Assembly: GCA_031213475.1 (NCBI GenBank)
Contig: JARUPZ010000005.1
Location: 3,945,732-4,009,731, forward strand
DNA: 64,000 nucleotides
Source: Nereocystis luetkeana
Taxonomy: Eukaryota; Sar; Phaeophyceae; Laminariales; Laminariaceae
Reading direction: 5' to 3'
The notes below the pieces were generated by a model, which was given only the letters and a program-made list of their open reading frames with translations, was not told the origin of the DNA and did no database searches. Each line of letters starts with the position of its first letter. Position 1 is the stretch's first letter. This document shows, in pieces, positions 41,501 through 51,341 of this stretch. A program made the position numbers and the translations under genes.

Positions 41501-44500
41501 GCTACGTACGTCACAGCTCTCACCGCTTCGCTTTCACTTTTGTTCGATTCGCTTTGGCCAACCTTTTCTGGAATGAGGCGCATTGGTGGTCGAGCGCTCA
41601 AACAAACGATATAGGTGGCGACATCAACAGGGTTCGCACCCGCTGGAAAAACGAGCATATTTCGATTTAGACAAATACAAATAAGCGCTGAACGCCATGG
41701 CGTTCATATACAGCAGAGCAGTGCCAGGTTTAAGTATCAAGCTTTCAGAGATGATTTTTGAAAAAAAAATCGATGTCACAGCTTGCGTGTATGATTTCCT
41801 TGAAGGTCTGGAATAAAAAAAACGTAATGAACAAAAAACGGGGAACCAATCAGGCGAGGATGAAATTCAATTTAATTATTTCGTACTGGAAATAGAGGTA
41901 ATTATTCATTTTCCGTCTTCGGGCACACGAATTTTTCAAAATCTTCGAGGAAAGCTATAAATATTTATTTCCCGGTTTGGAAATGCTATCTGACCAAAAC
42001 AATTGAATGAATTTACCTCGGTTTCAATTTAATTATTTCGTACTGGAAATAGAGGTAATTATTTATTTTCCGTCTTCTGGCACACGAAATGGGCGAGGCA
42101 TCGCAGAGAAAACATAATATAACGAGGAGGACCCCTATTAATAGTAAGAAAGGAGCCCACCAAAACGAACAGGAAAAACTCACATCGTCGATGGCAGGCT
42201 CTATCGAACCAACGGTAGCACCCATGTCCTCTCTTCCGTCTATCAGTCCCACCATTCATCCAACAACCGCGAAAACGTTCTGCGCCGACCACAGGCCGAC
42301 AGATCATACTAACCCCCACATCCAAGTACCCTACCAGGTACACACAGGTATACTACAAGCGTTGGCACGCATCACCCGCTGGAAAACCACCGTTTTTATC
42401 TCACCTTTGCAGAAGCAGCCACAAGAACGCCGTCGCGTCGAACTCCTTCGCCAGTCTGGCCAGGACGCTCGGGAGTGACTCGACCCCCGAGAGGCTTTTG
42501 AACGCAGGGGTCGGCAGCAACAGCGGCCCCGGGCCGGAGGAATTCTTCTTCGACGCGAAACCCACTTGAGTCTGCGATCGAGAGAGCGACAGTCATGCAA
42601 AGCGTCACGTTGGGAAGCAGGTTGAGACGAAAAAGGGTTTAGACGCGGCCCGTTTCCTCTTGTAGTTAATTGGGTACGTCTTGAGGTGCGGTGGTTGAGG
42701 GAGGGGGGGGCATGCTCGTATACGGTACCCGACACAAAAAAGTGTACGCTAACTGAAACCGTTCAGCCATCAACAGAAACGATCGGGCGCTGGCCAATCA
42801 GAGAAGTTCAGAGCCCGGAAGACTTCCCTTCCCTGGGTGCAATGTGTACACGGGTGTCCTAGTAAGTGGCTCGAAAGATAATTCAATAGGTTACTTGGGG
42901 GCATTTGTGCTACAACTTGGGGGGCATTTTTCGCACCGCCCCTCATGTCTGGAGTGTGAAGGTTGTGGTGTCGAATATTGATATTGGAATCGAGTTCGAA
43001 AAAATACCAACAAAAATAAGCGATGGACCAAAAATACCAACGGATACGATGTCGACATTTAATACCTGGTACGTACTTGGAAGCTTTCGTGCAGTGTCGG
43101 CAAAAAAAAAACTCTAGGAATGTCAGGGGACGGAGGGCCAAAATGTACGACGTAAATAAAACTTTCGATACGATATCCGACACTGCTGAAGGGAGGTTAT
43201 GAATCTGGTTGCGGGAGGCGTATCATTTTTGAAGAGGGGAAGGGGGTGTGTGGCGTTCGCGGTACGGGAACGTACAAAGAATTGACTAACAGCAAGATAC
43301 TTTGACTACGACAACGGTCGAGCAATAAGAAGCAAAAACCGGTGAAAAAAAAAATTGCGAAAAAAAAACGAGAAAAAAAGTAGCCGGATGGTGCATCGGA
43401 TTCTAAGCAGTGAGATCATACAGCGGCCACTACAGCCGCAGTCATCTGACACGCATGAATATATTGTTGAAAGATATCGTCACGCGCACCGGCCGGCCAG
43501 CTGGCCAACCGTCCATCCCTCTCCCCCCCGCACCTTTCTATGCCTTTTTTTTTGCAAAACTGTTTCACAAGCAACAAATACCAAACGCCGCAAAGCAGTG
43601 CGAGCCTGACGACCCGTTGAAGACTGCGTGCGTGCATGTTTCCAAGACAACGTTATCAAGACCAAATACACGTTGGAAGAATACTGGAGTTTAAGGGTTC
43701 TGGCGTCCTCATCACTATGGTCCCCCGGAATTGCGTGTGCTTAGATGAGAGTATACGGACGGTAGAGGCAGCAGGTCCTAAAATTAAACAATGACCTTCC
43801 CCACGAGAGCTGTCAAAACGGCCACACAAAAATCGGCTTCGGACGACTATGAAAAAAAAGACGAGCCGGCGAAACACTCACTCCCATACGCAGCTTAGGT
43901 TTGTCTACAACGAATCACGTTGAAATTGACGGAATTTCAACCATATCGCACGTCGGGAAGATGTGTGTGGCTACATGTATTACCAAGCTGTGAATCGGCT
44001 GTTTACCGAAACAAAAAGCCTCAGTTCTATCCGATATACCGCTTGTGTCGTAGCTTGCGTGGTTATGAATAATAGGGCCGCAAATCGTCCGTTTTCCGAC
44101 ATAAAAACATCGCTTTTTGGGGCGAGACGATATCCGATATATTGCCTATATCGTAGCTTGCGTGAGATAAATGTACTTGGTATATATTACGGCTGTGAAT
44201 CACCTGTTTACCGATAAATAAAAGTGCAGACAGCATCCGATTTACCGGCGAACCCGGTGTGTGAATGAATCCTTGTACTTCGATAAGTGCAGGCGAAAAT
44301 CATGCAAATCGGGACTCATGTTTTATTTTACCCGAATTTTGCCAGCAACAAAATTATCACTATGTGCCCATCCCGATTTTAAGCGCTCTGATAAATGGGT
44401 TGCGAATAGGTTCACACTCACCCCTAGGATACTAGTATGATAGAGATATATATGTGCATGGGCACTGCAGTTCACGCAAACTGAAAAGCTTCAGGGCGCG

Positions 44501-47500
44501 ATCTGCCCACATGCCCCGCGTACGTACGTACGCTCAAGAACGAACCAAAGAGATAGGCCTCCACTTCAACCTAGCTTCGCACGGACCATGCTGCCACCAC
44601 ATTCGACATATTACAGAGCAGACGAGAAAAAGAAAAAAATAGTAGGCACAACAAACACCACAAGCAGAGAAAGCAACAGAGAATATTGATAGAAAACAAA
44701 GAACAGCGACGGGAGACAAGATATAAAAAATGACCGCGAAGTCGCACGCACGCACGCACCTGCGCGATGGCGAGCGCGCACAGCAGGGACGGTTCCATCC
44801 CTCCCTGGCAGGGTTTGCACACAAGCGCCGTCAAGGCGGCATTCGTCACCTCTCGCGACAACGGGCCCTTCCCGGACAGCGCAGAGAGGATCATGTACGA
44901 AGCCATCTGCAGAGGCCATTAGAAAGAAAACGAGGAGGGCAGTTTTGACTAGGCGACAGATTCGCGTGCATGGGGATATTGCACTAATCTCGATTGGGAA
45001 GAAAAATGGCTGTAGGCGGGAACTCCTTCCAAGGCCGATTGCATTCTGAATCGGGATTAGCCTACGGTCCCTACATATAATATCTCAGTTGCTGGAATAA
45101 CTTCTTAGCGAAGCTGTTCAGGTTACCATAGCCGACACGTTCGCTCCATCTATCACCCACCCCCTAATCCAACCCGTACCCCCACCCTTCACCCTCTTTT
45201 TCTTCCAAAATAACCACTCCTCTTCTCCCTCTCCAACCTCACCCACCTGATATTCGGGCGACCGTGTCGCCGACAGTCCGTGCACGACCGTCGGCACCAG
45301 CGCCCTCAGCAGCGGCTCGCTCGCCGACCCGAGAGATGCGAGCGCCTCGACAACGACGGCCGCGTAGAACGAAAACAGCTTCGTCCTACCGGCGGCCGTG
45401 GCAGCGCTGACGGCCGCGCCGCTACCCCCTTGCCGTGACGACGACTCGGCGGCGGCGGCAGCTGCGCGGCGCGCGGAGACGCAGAGGAAGCGCAGGAGAG
45501 CGAAGTCTCGGGCGCAGCGGCGGGCGATGGCCTCTCGCGGGAGCGGAGAGCCCGTCTTCTGGACGGGGGTGAGGAATTCCCACCTAGTGGAAATAACGGT
45601 TGCGGTTTGGATAGTCAACACATCGGACGCAGATCAGACAGATCCCAAATTGTATTATATAGTCCTTCCAGCCTAAAGACAGATAGATTCCTGGTTTACT
45701 ATTGTGTATGTTGCATCATCCTCTGCCATGGTTCATATCCCAATTAGACCCGTTCTACGATAGAGGTAGCACATTTCCGGTATTTTGTTTCTGAAAGACG
45801 GGGTTCCTTGATCCCAATTCGTCTCAATGCCAATCTTGATTCTGAAAAAAAAGTTTTGTAGACTCGGGCCATGGGACTTTTTTTTTCTTTATTTGCTCAT
45901 CCCATTTATTATTTTCGCCCATCTTCTTTTCTCTCTCCTTCCAACTCGTAACTCAGATCCGGGGTCACATAGCAGGCTCTTCTACCCCCCTTCCCGCTAC
46001 TACGGTACGTGCCTTCATTTTTATCGCGAGAATATTTCAGCCTTTTCTTCCCTCGTCGACTCGCATCGAATTGTGCCTACCCACGTTGCAAGGCGCTCTC
46101 AACAATTGAATCCTTTTATATTTTTATTCTTGCAAATAAAGTCAAATGTCCGACCCACCTGGGGCTCGAACCTAGGACTCAAACAAGTAGAATTCGAGGT
46201 TAACCACTCGACCCACCGGGGCGACCGGCTTATTATTCGCCGCGATGCAATTTGATTTTTGCTCAAGTCAGTTTTCGGGTGAGGTATGGAGCTCCTCAAG
46301 CGAGGAGCCTCAGAAAATTTAGGGTGAACCTCTATCGTAGAACGCCTCACCACATGATCTAGACCTTCCAGGCAAGGTAGATTCCTGGTTTATTGTTTAT
46401 CAAACAATCTACATTCCAATTCGTACGTGTGATCTACCAGATACACCGTTAACCGGCGAGTTAGATTTTATACGGGGTTCGCTCAACCCAGACAGCACCG
46501 CACTCCCATATATGGGGACGAAGCACTAAAATTCAAGTAGGTTGTCCCCGAAACGGGACTGCCGTCCTAAAAGGGATAAGCCCATCACATGATCTTCATC
46601 ACTTGTACCTGAAGCATGATGTGCCGGGTGGGGTCTGTATTCTACGGCTCCGGTGTACCTTTCGCGTGCCGGGTAAGATCTGCAAGATGGGGATCTTACA
46701 CAATACCGACATCACAACGGTGAAAAAAGGATCGATTGAAGAATACCAGGCATGATTTAGATCGGGACTACAGCCAGTACTCGACGAGTGCAAAGTCTAA
46801 GCGTCGGCTCCCATATACTTAGGTGCTAGGTTCTTACACGTAAATGTGTGGTACGTGTAGAAAGAGAGCGCATGCCAAGAGCCGGGTTCACACCCTCTCA
46901 GTATATGTCGTTCTTCGGCTCACCTCGATCCATAATCGGACAAAATACAACCCACTCCGCTTTTTTTTTTCTCGCAAATTACTCTTCCCTTAGGCCGTTT
47001 CCTATGCGGTTCGATTTTTGAGCTTCAGATTCAGCCCCGATCGCATTTTCAGATGTGAAGTTGGCAAATCGAAACAGTCTTCCTATGCGGGAAAATATTT
47101 TTTTTTGTGTGTGTCGACATTCGAGCAAACGCCGAGTCCAACTGCTGTTTTGTGGTTTGGCGCCGCCATGAGACGCGCTGGGTGCGGTGCCCTGCGCGTA
47201 GGACCCAAGCGTGCGAACCAAGGCTGACTGCCTCTGGTCTGGCGGCAAAGAGACGTGGCGAGTGCGCTAGAGCCGACCTGTTTTGGTATTGTGTTCAATT
47301 TTGTGACTGTCTGCTGATGTATAATAGTGTAGTCTACGAGGTCTTGTACGTATCCACGGAGAGGTGCGTGCCGAGTGCGCTTCTCTTGGTTTTTAGGCCC
47401 GAGCCCGCGCCAGGCGACTGTAGTCTGGCCACGGAGGGGCGGCCCCCCCGCCGCCCGAGCGTCGGGCGCGAAGCAACGTCGCTATACCGCTCTGTCACCA

Positions 47501-50500
47501 ACCAACTCATCGATGGTTCTGCTGCTGCTGCTTGCTGTCATGGATAACATCTTGAATTTAGAAAGCATGCCATTTTTCGATTTGAAAATCTGATGACCCA
47601 GGTCGTCGGATTTTGGGCCAGAATCCGACGACTTGGGTCATCGGATTCTCGAATCGATTTTTTTCCGGTCGGATTTGCATATTCGGGCTGCACAAGCAGG
47701 GTCATCGTTTTTGAGATCGAAAAACACAAATCTCAAGCTCAAAATCGAACCGCATAGGAAACAGCCTCATCGTACTGTCTTTATATTTGCTTACTGTTGT
47801 CCGCTCAAGAATTTGCCTTTTAGGCTCCTACAAACGTCCATTTATGTTACTTCCACTCCAAAGTAACACCATTGAGCTACTCTGATGCTCTCTATAAACG
47901 TTTTCTTTATAGACTGCAAAAATGTGCGGGCTCTGATTGTCCGGATCGTCGTGGGGTAAATTGCCAGACCAGGAATGCCCAGAAGCCCCCCGCTGTCAGA
48001 CGGTAATCTAGCGCTGCCATACGGAAGACTCGGTTGTGGGTGGGTACGCTTCCACACCGAGAGGCAAAGAGGAGCGCAGGAAAGCAGACGAATCTCACTA
48101 CAGCAGTGTGTTGAATGCTACGTATGCCAACAAAAAAGGATATATGCCCACCTCGATCCCTTCAGGCTAAGGAGTTGGACCATGCGCGCGAACGCCACTG
48201 TGTCGTGCCACGGAAGGCAGCACTCCACCACGGCGTCAACGTTGTACTGGTAGATCTGCTCTTTAGAAGGGCCGAAAAAACATCACGGGAAGGCGAATCA
48301 CAAGGAGAGGGCAAGGAAGATTAGACGCGGAGCGCCGGGGGGGTACTCATGTTGTGCATGGCCGTAGTCGAATGACCACAGATCCTTGCATCCCTACAAC
48401 GTCGGGACGGAGCTCGCTTAGGGGCGGGCGGGCGGTGTACTCATTTTTACGCATGGCCGTAGGCGTATGACTATAGACTCTCGCATCTCTACAATGTCGG
48501 GACGGAGCACGTCGGGTTTTCGCCGACCGGGCAGACATCGCGGGGCGGAGGGGGGAAAGGGGCGCATACAAAGCCGGACACTCCAACTGCAGGAAAAAAC
48601 GGCCCCAGGACCTGGGTAAAGATGAGGACGTCGCTCAACAGATGCAGATCGTTGCCTTCCCCACGAGTGATCTGCGTCGCCGGTAAGGTGTGAAGCTATG
48701 CCGTGATGTGAATACATTAGCCACGAACCCCGTCGATCCCCCACAAAACAATTTTATTCCCAAAGGGTACCTGCTCTAGACATACCAGGTACGTTTTTTT
48801 AGCGAAATTATAGAGACGGACGTTCAATACTAATTTTATTTGTAAACATAATACGAATGTTTACACACGAAAAAAGTTTTTTTCGTGTTTTCCCCACTCT
48901 ATACGAAATCTCACGTACCGGGCATGCGTTTTTTATTTATAGAAAAAACACAAACGAAACTTTTGCCAGTAATCCTGGGAAAGGTTAGGTGGGTACCGGA
49001 TAACAAAGGGGGAGGTATGGGGCAGGCCCCACTTCGAGTATGCGTTGCAGGTCGAGCCACTGTATACGCGTTCATTCACTCACGGATTTTGATGTTTCCA
49101 TGCTCCTTGTGTCAGAAATAATTTGAGCAGCAATGCAGCGATACAAATGATCTATTTCGACCAACGTTTCGACACGGAAACGCCAGATAGACCCAAGTCT
49201 AAAATGTTTCACATGGATTACTGTCGTGGCCGTTTTTTGTACAGGATATTTGTATGTACGAGTATTCGTGTATCACATGGCAAATAAAAAGAGAGTGTAT
49301 CGTGCCAGGTATGTCTCAATGCCGAATTGACTTGCCTTGTAATGCCGGATGAGGTACTCGAGGCAAAAGTGCGCCTCGCGGGAGCTGAAGTGGGGAGACA
49401 GGAGCGCGAGGAACGACGTGATGCTCTTATCGATGCGGTCGTTGGACTCCTTCGTTTGCAGCTCTCTCAGGGTGCCCTCTGCCTCCTTGCTGAACAGCGT
49501 GCCCTGCCATGTCACGCCATGTCACGGCGTCACGCAAGCATGCATGCATGCGCATAACAAGGCAAAACAGAAGGGTAAACAAATCAGTTACCCCCGTCAC
49601 GATAAAAGCTGCGTAACAAGACAATTCAAGTATAATTCCTGAGTGATTTGACACCTCTCTGTTCGGGTTTCAAGTCCTTTGGATCTGAACGTGGCACCAT
49701 ACCAGGACAGTAATTATATACCAGAACCGATATGTGCGTACCGATATCATACCTATCACACTTGGTATACCGGTATACACATAAAAAGGGAAGGTAAAGG
49801 GTTTGCACCAGGCCCTCTGTTTGTCAACGAGTTCTACAGCTGTAAATACGCAAAAGCTACTGCCTGGTGTACAGCAGGGAGCACGTACGAGGGTACGGAG
49901 AAATATGTGCGGGCTCTGATTGTCCGGATCGTCGTGGGGTAAATTGCCAGACCAGGAATGCCCAGAAGCCCGCCGCTGTCAGACGTGAATCTAGCGCTGC
50001 CATATGGAAGACTCAGCTGTGGGTGGGTAAGCTTCCACACCGAGAGGCAAAGAGGAGCGCAGCAAAACAAGGAAAATCATGAATGACGACCATGACGTTG
50101 ATGTTGCTACAATGCCTACCACAGGTACACAGGTAGGGTATACCTGGTAATAAAATCTGCGAGTAATCCTATACAAATGAATTGGTTCATTTCGTTCAAT
50201 CGACGACGAGTAATCCCTGTACAAAGCTCAACGTCATCAGGCGCTGCAACTAATGTTACCATGGCCTTACACGAGTACCAGTGGTACACGATTGCAGCAG
50301 CAGCAGCAGCAGTATACATGTCTGTCTACCCTAATCTTCGGCGGAGCAGCAGCACGAGCACCAGCTGCTGACAGCTGTTGTACAGCAACGAAGCATCAAC
50401 GTCGAAGATTTCCATCACCGGAGGCGAGGAAAACAGAGAGAAAGGATAAAAACAGCAAGAAGGGCAGTATTTGTTGGCAAACCACCAATCTTGCGGCTGG

Positions 50501-51341
50501 TTGACCGGAGTGCAAATCACAAAATCACGCCTCACCTGGAAGGGGGAAAAGTCCTGGTCAACCGCCTCCAGCCGTTGCAAACCCATGACGGCGGTTTCTC
50601 TCACCGACGAAAGGTCAACATCCGCCGCCTGAGTGAGGTGAGGCGCAAGCCATCACGCCACGTGACCACCGCCGTGTTGGACAGAAAGGAGTACCATGTC
50701 GTACGTAGCGCGGTGGTGGAGGGGGGGGGGGGAGGAGTTCCAAGCTATTAGATGAGACGTGCTTATCGGGTGTATCTACCGGTAGTGTCAGGCCATAAAC
50801 CATGTGCGAACGAGGGGCAACGCTGGCGAACAAGCCTGACGAATCGCTGCCGAATAACCGAAGTCCTGTTCTCGAGATACGAGTGCTACGCCTCAAAATC
50901 CTCAAAGCGATGCAGGACGCAAGCTCGTACGAGAATGAGATGTGTAAACTCGACAAACATCGATCGCCTTTGCTGAACTGGGTATGTACCCAGGTCGGGC
51001 CTAAACATTTTTTCGTGGAAAGTTGGCTCATCCACATAAAGTATGTATCAACTCACGGGAAAAAAGAAGCAGGTAAACATGCACTCCAACTCTACCCGCG
51101 ATATACTATTAATACGAGTACTTACACACAGGTCGGTTATGCCCCAACAGACGACGAGTACATACGATAAGTCTGCTTCTGCCTCTGCAGAAACATGCTT
51201 TCATTTCAGACCCTTGCGCACCTGGTCGGGGGTGAGCAGCAGCGACGGCCTGCCCTTCTTCCTCTGTATGTACCCACTTGACGTTCCCGAGGAGGCATTG
51301 CGCAAGGCTTCCACCTGCCGCCGCAAAGAGGTCGATGCCAT
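16438..51341 (-). CDS. UTP10: UTP10/HEATR1, U3 snoRNP HEAT-repeat protein, 27 exons, complete
   Basis: UTP10 (HEATR1/BAP28) is a HEAT-repeat subunit of the t-UTP part of the small-subunit processome in the nucleolus, needed for pre-18S rRNA transcription and processing. Exons in transcript order: 51222-51341, 50536-50628, 49336-49503, 48152-48255, 45247-45583, 44760-44906, 42405-42571, 40600-40757, 38557-38636, 36312-36566, 34877-35917, 32201-32911, 30845-31019, 30543-30643, 29383-29546, 27412-28000, 25773-26275, 24205-24436, 23500-23751, 21988-22497, 21183-21371, 19898-20294, 18944-19557, 18545-18658, 17907-18128, 16819-17514, 16438-16530. The sum is 8,232 bases (2,743 residues plus stop), and every phase matches. 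Family hallmarks: LSPHFSSREAHFCLEYLIRHYK and YQYNVDAVVECCLPWHD near the N terminus, HEAT repeats such as MVALEHPSGTVRARAL, and the BP28CT end (LLPECLPFLSELLE, then EGILGESIESYLV). It is longer than the human (about 2,140) and yeast (about 1,770) proteins, partly through low-complexity Ala/Gly/Ser inserts. The weakest joins are around exons 12-15 (29.4-32.2 kb). Confidence 0.93.
18149..18168 (+). repeat. G20 run upstream of a UTP10 acceptor
   Basis: A run of 20 G on the + strand, so C20 in the UTP10 transcript. It ends about 20 bases before the acceptor AG at 18129-18130, inside the polypyrimidine tract. Confidence 0.85.
21673..21828 (+). mobile_element. Family C element, copy 1
   Basis: This 150-156 bp element is highly conserved among five copies, all + strand and all in UTP10 introns. 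It opens TGCGCGGGCTCTGATTGTCC and ends CACCGAGAGGCAAAGAGG plus CGCGCA. The ends share only about five bases as an inverted repeat (TGCGC), so the class (MITE or SINE-like) is open. Confidence 0.75.
23168..23446 (+). mobile_element. tRNA-derived SINE, copy 1
   Basis: The 5' part reads like a tRNA: GCCCCGGTGGTTCAAGTGG (A box) and GGGTTCGAGCCCC (B box, 23222-23234), the internal RNA polymerase III promoter. A unique body of about 190 bases follows, ending in a run of 23 A (23424-23446). This is the standard structure of a SINE. It is inserted in a UTP10 intron, antisense to the gene. Confidence 0.85.
25035..25475. repeat. Direct repeat pair of 87 bases
   Basis: The segment from GCTCAGCATTAGCATGGAAT to TTTTGTCGTCACGGCGCTGCC occurs at 25035-25121 and again at 25389-25475 with few changes. 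The spacing is 354 bases. Both lie in one UTP10 intron. Confidence 0.8.
26897..27050 (+). mobile_element. Family C element, copy 2
   Basis: Same element, with GGATCGTCGTGGGGTTTAGC at the variable inner site and end GAGGCAAAGAGGAGCGCA. It lies in the UTP10 intron between exons 16 and 17. Confidence 0.75.
28931..29086 (+). mobile_element. Family C element, copy 3
   Basis: Same element. The variable inner site reads GTGAGGTATTAAGCCAG. It lies in the UTP10 intron between exons 15 and 16. Confidence 0.75.
30249..30532. repeat. Long imperfect fold-back beside a UTP10 splice donor
   Basis: Left arm 30249-30376 and right arm 30400-30532 are inverted copies at roughly 75-80% identity, with a 23-base loop. 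Shared blocks include GTGCCGCCAG, TCCGTTTAC, CGCCCACCCAA and GACATGATCATGAA. The right arm ends about 10 bases inside the intron after the donor of UTP10 exon 14 (30543). In the same frame both arms read DVPP...PTQ...DMIMKAPLT, with several synonymous differences. Confidence 0.8.
34877..35917 (-). CDS. UTP10: UTP10 exon 11, largest exon
   Basis: This exon has 347 codons in phase 0 at both ends. It opens AEASTEGDQVLHSMDAS and contains HEAT repeats with HPSGTVRARALEQL and RRLYDEDPEVVLAV. A Lys/Ser-rich low-complexity segment (SSSSKKGKGSLKGR) near the end is probably a surface loop. Confidence 0.88.
37089..37245. repeat. Intron repeat E, copy 1
   Basis: This carries ATAGACCCAATCCCAGCGCA, CTCCAAACCCGAGGATTCC and CCTTGAAACGAGGAGCATT. 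A second copy is at 39273-39438 in the neighbouring UTP10 intron, in the same orientation. Confidence 0.75.
37744..37852. mobile_element. Inverted-repeat element family B, copy 3
   Basis: The ends CTATTACGGGGGACTATAG and ATGTTCCCCCGTAATAG pair as inverted repeats. The interior is AT-rich (AAAAACCTATATATTTGACC). It lies in a UTP10 intron. Confidence 0.8.
38712..38826. mobile_element. Inverted-repeat element family B, copy 4
   Basis: The ends TATGACGGGGTGCCCATGG and TGTTCCCCCGTCATA pair as inverted repeats. The interior carries ATATCCGCAAAAACCTAGG and AATATTCGGTCCTG, as in the other copies. It lies in a UTP10 intron, about 75 bases upstream of exon 9 in the transcript. Confidence 0.7.
39273..39438. 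repeat. Intron repeat E, copy 2
   Basis: This is the same sequence as 37089-37245 with a few indels around the middle. The two copies flank UTP10 exon 9 (38557-38636). Confidence 0.75.
40374..40433. repeat. Short hairpin in UTP10 intron
   Basis: TGTCCCGGAATATAATGACTG and CAGTGATTATATTTCGGGACA pair with two mismatches around a short T/A-rich loop. The surroundings are rich in TCGATATCG words. Confidence 0.7.
40924..41021. mobile_element. Inverted-repeat element family A, copy 2
   Basis: The left arm is CACCCTTTTAAGACTGCC and the right arm TTGTCCCCAAGACAGGATT, forming a fold-back of the same family as 58036-58137. It lies in a UTP10 intron. Confidence 0.6.
41868..42089. repeat. Direct repeat pair of about 65 bases
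   Basis: AATTTAATTATTTCGTACTGG through TTTTCCGTCTTCGGGCACACG occurs at 41868-41932 and 42024-42089, nearly identical. Confidence 0.75.
43965..44262. repeat. Degenerate tandem repeat of about 115 bases
   Basis: About 2.5 units share GTGAATCGGCTGTTTACCG, ATCCGATATACCGC and TCGTAGCTTGCGTG. It lies in a UTP10 intron. Confidence 0.65.
45247..45583 (-). CDS. UTP10: UTP10 exon 5
   Basis: This exon continues from 48152-48255 (AG|G makes Arg) with WEFLTPVQKTGSPLPREAI, matching the family segment after the leucine-rich QLL stretch. It ends ATRSPEYQ before GTGGGT, and exon 6 opens MASYMILSALS, again family order. An Ala/Ser-rich insert sits in the middle. Confidence 0.88.
45749..46346. repeat. Inverted repeat pair flanking the SINE
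   Basis: CGTTCTACGATAGAGGT at 45750 is repeated inverted as ACCTCTATCGTAGAACG near 46330. The SINE lies between them. Outside, a similar direct sequence (TAGATTCCTGGTTTA) occurs at about 45687 and 46378. Confidence 0.6.
45878..46228 (-). mobile_element. tRNA-derived SINE, copy 2
   Basis: On the - strand it reads CGCCCCGGTGGGTCGAGTGG and GGTTCGAGCCCCAGG (A and B boxes), then the same body as at 23168, with roughly 65 extra bases in the middle, and an A-rich tail. It lies in a UTP10 intron, sense to the gene. Confidence 0.85.
46490..46582. mobile_element. Inverted-repeat element family A, copy 3
   Basis: This degenerate copy carries GGTTGTCCCCGAAACGGG and CTGCCGTCCTAAAAGGG. The left arm (GCACCGCACTCCC) is weaker. 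It lies in a UTP10 intron. Confidence 0.55.
47933..48078 (+). mobile_element. Family C element, copy 4
   Basis: Same element, opening TGTGCGGGCTCTG, with inner site GGGGTAAATTGCCAG. It lies in the UTP10 intron, 73 bases past the donor of exon 4. Confidence 0.75.
48341..48560. repeat. Repeat F, two tandem copies
   Basis: Each copy has GCATGGCCGTAGTCG, ATGACCA and CCCTACAACGTCGGGACGGAGC-like sequence (two pieces). Related copies are at 9152-9243, 9386-9430 and 60546-60610. It lies in a UTP10 intron upstream of exon 4. Confidence 0.7.
49336..49503 (-). CDS. UTP10: UTP10 exon 3, GC-AG intron
   Basis: These 56 codons encode GTLFSKEAEGTLRELQ through LEYLIRHYK, the best conserved N-terminal segment of UTP10. 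The donor is AAG|GCAAGT, a GC donor. The join to 48255 gives RHYK-IYQYNVD, exactly the family order. Confidence 0.9.
49916..50061 (+). mobile_element. Family C element, copy 5
   Basis: Same element and same inner variant (GGGGTAAATTGCCAG) as copy 4. It lies in the UTP10 intron between exons 2 and 3. Confidence 0.75.
51222..51341 (-). CDS. UTP10: UTP10 exon 1 with start codon
   Basis: Forty codons start MASTSLRRQVEALRN and end LLLTPDQ before donor GTGCGC. Start, length and the basic segment match the usual N terminus of the family (short helix, basic patch, then the LLF/TPD region). The next exon (AADVDLSSVRETAVMGLQRL) continues the family alignment in phase 0. Confidence 0.85.
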
